This document shows, in pieces, positions 62,716-64,000 of a stretch of 64,000 bases of DNA. The position numbers and the translations under genes were made by a program. The notes under the pieces were generated by a model, which did not search any database, had not been told where the DNA came from, and saw nothing but the letters and a program-made list of their open reading frames with translations. Every line of letters begins with the position of its first letter. The stretch's first letter is position 1. The stretch covers positions 62,001 to 126,000 of the forward strand of contig JAIOHV010000006.1 of the NCBI GenBank assembly GCA_019912885.1, in the 5' to 3' direction. Origin of the DNA: a bacterium. GTDB taxonomy: Bacteria > Lernaellota > Lernaellaia > JACKCT01.

Positions 62716-64000
62716 GACCCCCGAAGCCCTCGCGACACCCCCCCTGATTCCGGACGACGCGGCCCAAAGGCCCCCGACCATCCGCGGCCGCGTCGTCCGC
62801 CTTTTTTTCGAGACCCCGGAGTTTTGCGCGGGGCGATTCGAGACCGAACAAAAAGAGACGATTTCTTTTTCCGCGAAATTCCACGTCGGCCCGGGCGAGC
62901 ATCTGGTTCTCACCGGTGCATGGAAGACGCACCCGAAATACGGGATGCAGTTCGAGGCCGAAACCGCGATCCGCAATCTTTCGCTTTCCGGCGAGGGCCT
63001 CGCCTCCTACCTCGCGAACAATCCCGACTTCAAATTCATCGGCCCCGTTCGCGCCCGGAAGATCGCCGAGGCCTGCGGCGAGGATTTTGAACGGACGATC
63101 GTCGAGCGGCCGGAGCACATCGCGCAAATCGCCGGTATCCGGCTTGCCGACGCGCTGAAGATCCAGGAGGTGTGGGAGGCGCGCCGCGCGTTCAACAACG
63201 CCTCCACGCAGCTTTCGGCGTTTGGCCTCACGCACCGGCAGGTCGAGACGCTGCTCGCGAAATACGGCTCGGACGCCGTCTCCATCGTGAAGAACAATCC
63301 CTTCATCCTGGTTCGGGAGCTTGACGGCTACGGCTTCAAGCGCGTGGACGAGATCGCCCGCCGCTCCGGATTCCCGAAGGACCACACCTCCCGCGTCCGC
63401 GCGGGCGTCGTCTGGTGCGTGATGGATGCGCTCGACGCCGGGCACACCTGGATCGAGCTTCGCGAACTGATCGACGCGGCGAACAAGCTGCTCATCCTGG
63501 ATCGTCCGGACGCAAAGGACATCATCGAGGCGGAAATCGACGAGCTGGTCCGGATCGGCGCGCTCGTGATGCACCCGGGCGCGGGGCGCTTCCTCGTGGC
63601 CCTTCCGTCCGTCCGGGAGGCGGAGCTTGCCGTCGGGCGCTTCCTGTCCGCCGGACGGGAGATCGAAGACGGCATCGAGCGGCGAGGGCTGCTCGCCGAC
63701 AACCCCCACGCCCTTTCCATGCTCGGCGCCGAAAAGCGGATCCTCGATCGCGAGGTCGGGGCGGAGCTGAACGACGGGCAAAGGCAGGCGGTCCTGGCCG
63801 TCCTTCGCAACCGCGTCTCCGCGATCGTGGGCGCGGCGGGATCGGGAAAGACGTTCACGGTCCGGACGATCGTCGAGCTATTCGAGTCCTACGATCTTTC
63901 CGTCACGCTCTGTGCCCCCACGGGGAAGGCCGCGCGCCGCATGACCGAATCGACCGGGCGGGAGGCCTCCACGATCCACCGCCTGCTCGGCTACGACGGG
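62714..64000 (+). CDS. RecD-like (RecD2/TraA-type) helicase, N-terminal part
   Basis: 429 residues visible; the gene runs off the right edge. The N-terminal OB-like domain (GRVVRLFFETPEFCAG to YGMQFEAETAIRNLS) and helix-hairpin-helix parts (FIGPVRARKIAEACG, NPFILVRELDGYGFKRVDEIARR) are those of RecD2. The SF1 helicase core starts with LNDGQRQAVLAVLRNRVSAIVGAAGSGKTFT (Walker A at about 373-380) and motif Ia TLCAPTGKAARRM. It would move along single-stranded DNA 5' to 3' in the element's recombination set. Confidence 0.9.
   Translation, partial: MTPEALATPPLIPDDAAQRPPTIRGRVVRLFFETPEFCAGRFETEQKETISFSAKFHVGPGEHLVLTGAWKTHPKYGMQFEAETAIRNLSLSGEGLASYLANNPDFKFIGPVRARKIAEACGEDFERTIVERPEHIAQIAGIRLADALKIQEVWEARRAFNNASTQLSAFGLTHRQVETLLAKYGSDAVSIVKNNPFILVRELDGYGFKRVDEIARRSGFPKDHTSRVRAGVVWCVMDALDAGHTWIELRELIDAANKLLILDRPDAKDIIEAEIDELVRIGALVMHPGAGRFLVALPSVREAELAVGRFLSAGREIEDGIERRGLLADNPHALSMLGAEKRILDREVGAELNDGQRQAVLAVLRNRVSAIVGAAGSGKTFTVRTIVELFESYDLSVTLCAPTGKAARRMTESTGREASTIHRLLGYDG

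Larger units (their letters stand above)
50513..64000. mobile_element. Integrated mobile element (prophage- or ICE-like), left end and at least 13.5 kb
   Basis: Bounded on the left by a tRNA-Thr fragment and a tyrosine integrase. It contains a divergent repressor/Cro-like switch, an ImmA/IrrE-like protein, an excisionase-like protein, a CII-like regulator and a phage-type recombination set. The right end is outside the window. Capsid, tail, portal, terminase, relaxase and mating genes are not visible, so phage and ICE origin cannot be told apart. Interspersed repeats also found in the core fill many of its intergenic gaps. Confidence 0.85.

Overview
The window is a high-GC bacterial chromosome segment (roughly two thirds G+C by eye), with short intergenic gaps and many ATGA/GTGA start-stop overlaps. 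The run rpmE - DUF1385 gene - prfA - prmC - murA - hisD - hisG - hisBHAFI resembles an arrangement known from delta-proteobacterial lineages. Two lipoproteins carry long Asp-rich linkers directly after the lipidated Cys, a trait I associate with some Myxococcota- and 'Lernaellota'-like genomes. The lineage is inferred from gene content, not established.

Region 1 (1-50.3 kb) is chromosomal core. In order: a truncated membrane protein and a three-heme cytochrome c; two large minus-strand lipoproteins, one with a PHP metallohydrolase domain; a SpoIIE-type phosphatase with its STAS partner; a lone HNH endonuclease; the nitrogen pair glnB-glnA; a minus-strand unknown; the rpmE/prfA/prmC/murA/his block (13.7-24.0 kb); an Asp-rich lipoprotein hydrolase and a TPR lipoprotein; an HD-GYP-like protein with an altered metal site; membrane and glycosyltransferase genes; a beta-barrel protein; a Ppx/GppA homologue; guaB-guaA; dnaE; hfq-hflX; a small envelope cluster; a Crp/Fnr regulator with a ferritin-like protein; and a minus-strand two-component operon whose last gene is frameshifted.

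Region 2 (50.5 kb to the right edge) is an integrated mobile element. Its left end is marked by a 45-nt 3' fragment of a tRNA-Thr(GGT) gene next to a tyrosine integrase. Reading leftward from a divergent regulator pair, the leftward operon is XRE repressor - ImmA/IrrE-like peptidase - small unknown protein - SIR2 protein - integrase. The SIR2 gene and its small partner are visibly A+T-richer than everything around them and look like an anti-phage cargo cassette. The rightward arm carries a Cro-like regulator, an excisionase-like HTH protein, a CII-like regulator, small membrane proteins, and a phage-type recombination set: Cas4/RecB-like nuclease, Sak4-like ATPase, DUF669 protein, ERCC4 nuclease and a RecD-like helicase cut by the window edge. 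No structural or conjugation genes are visible, so prophage and ICE cannot be separated here. The far attachment site should lie beyond 64 kb.

Short interspersed repeats occupy many intergenic gaps of the element. Some of the same families also occur in the core, which suggests the element has long resided in this lineage. In three element genes the repeats have become translated C-terminal tails.
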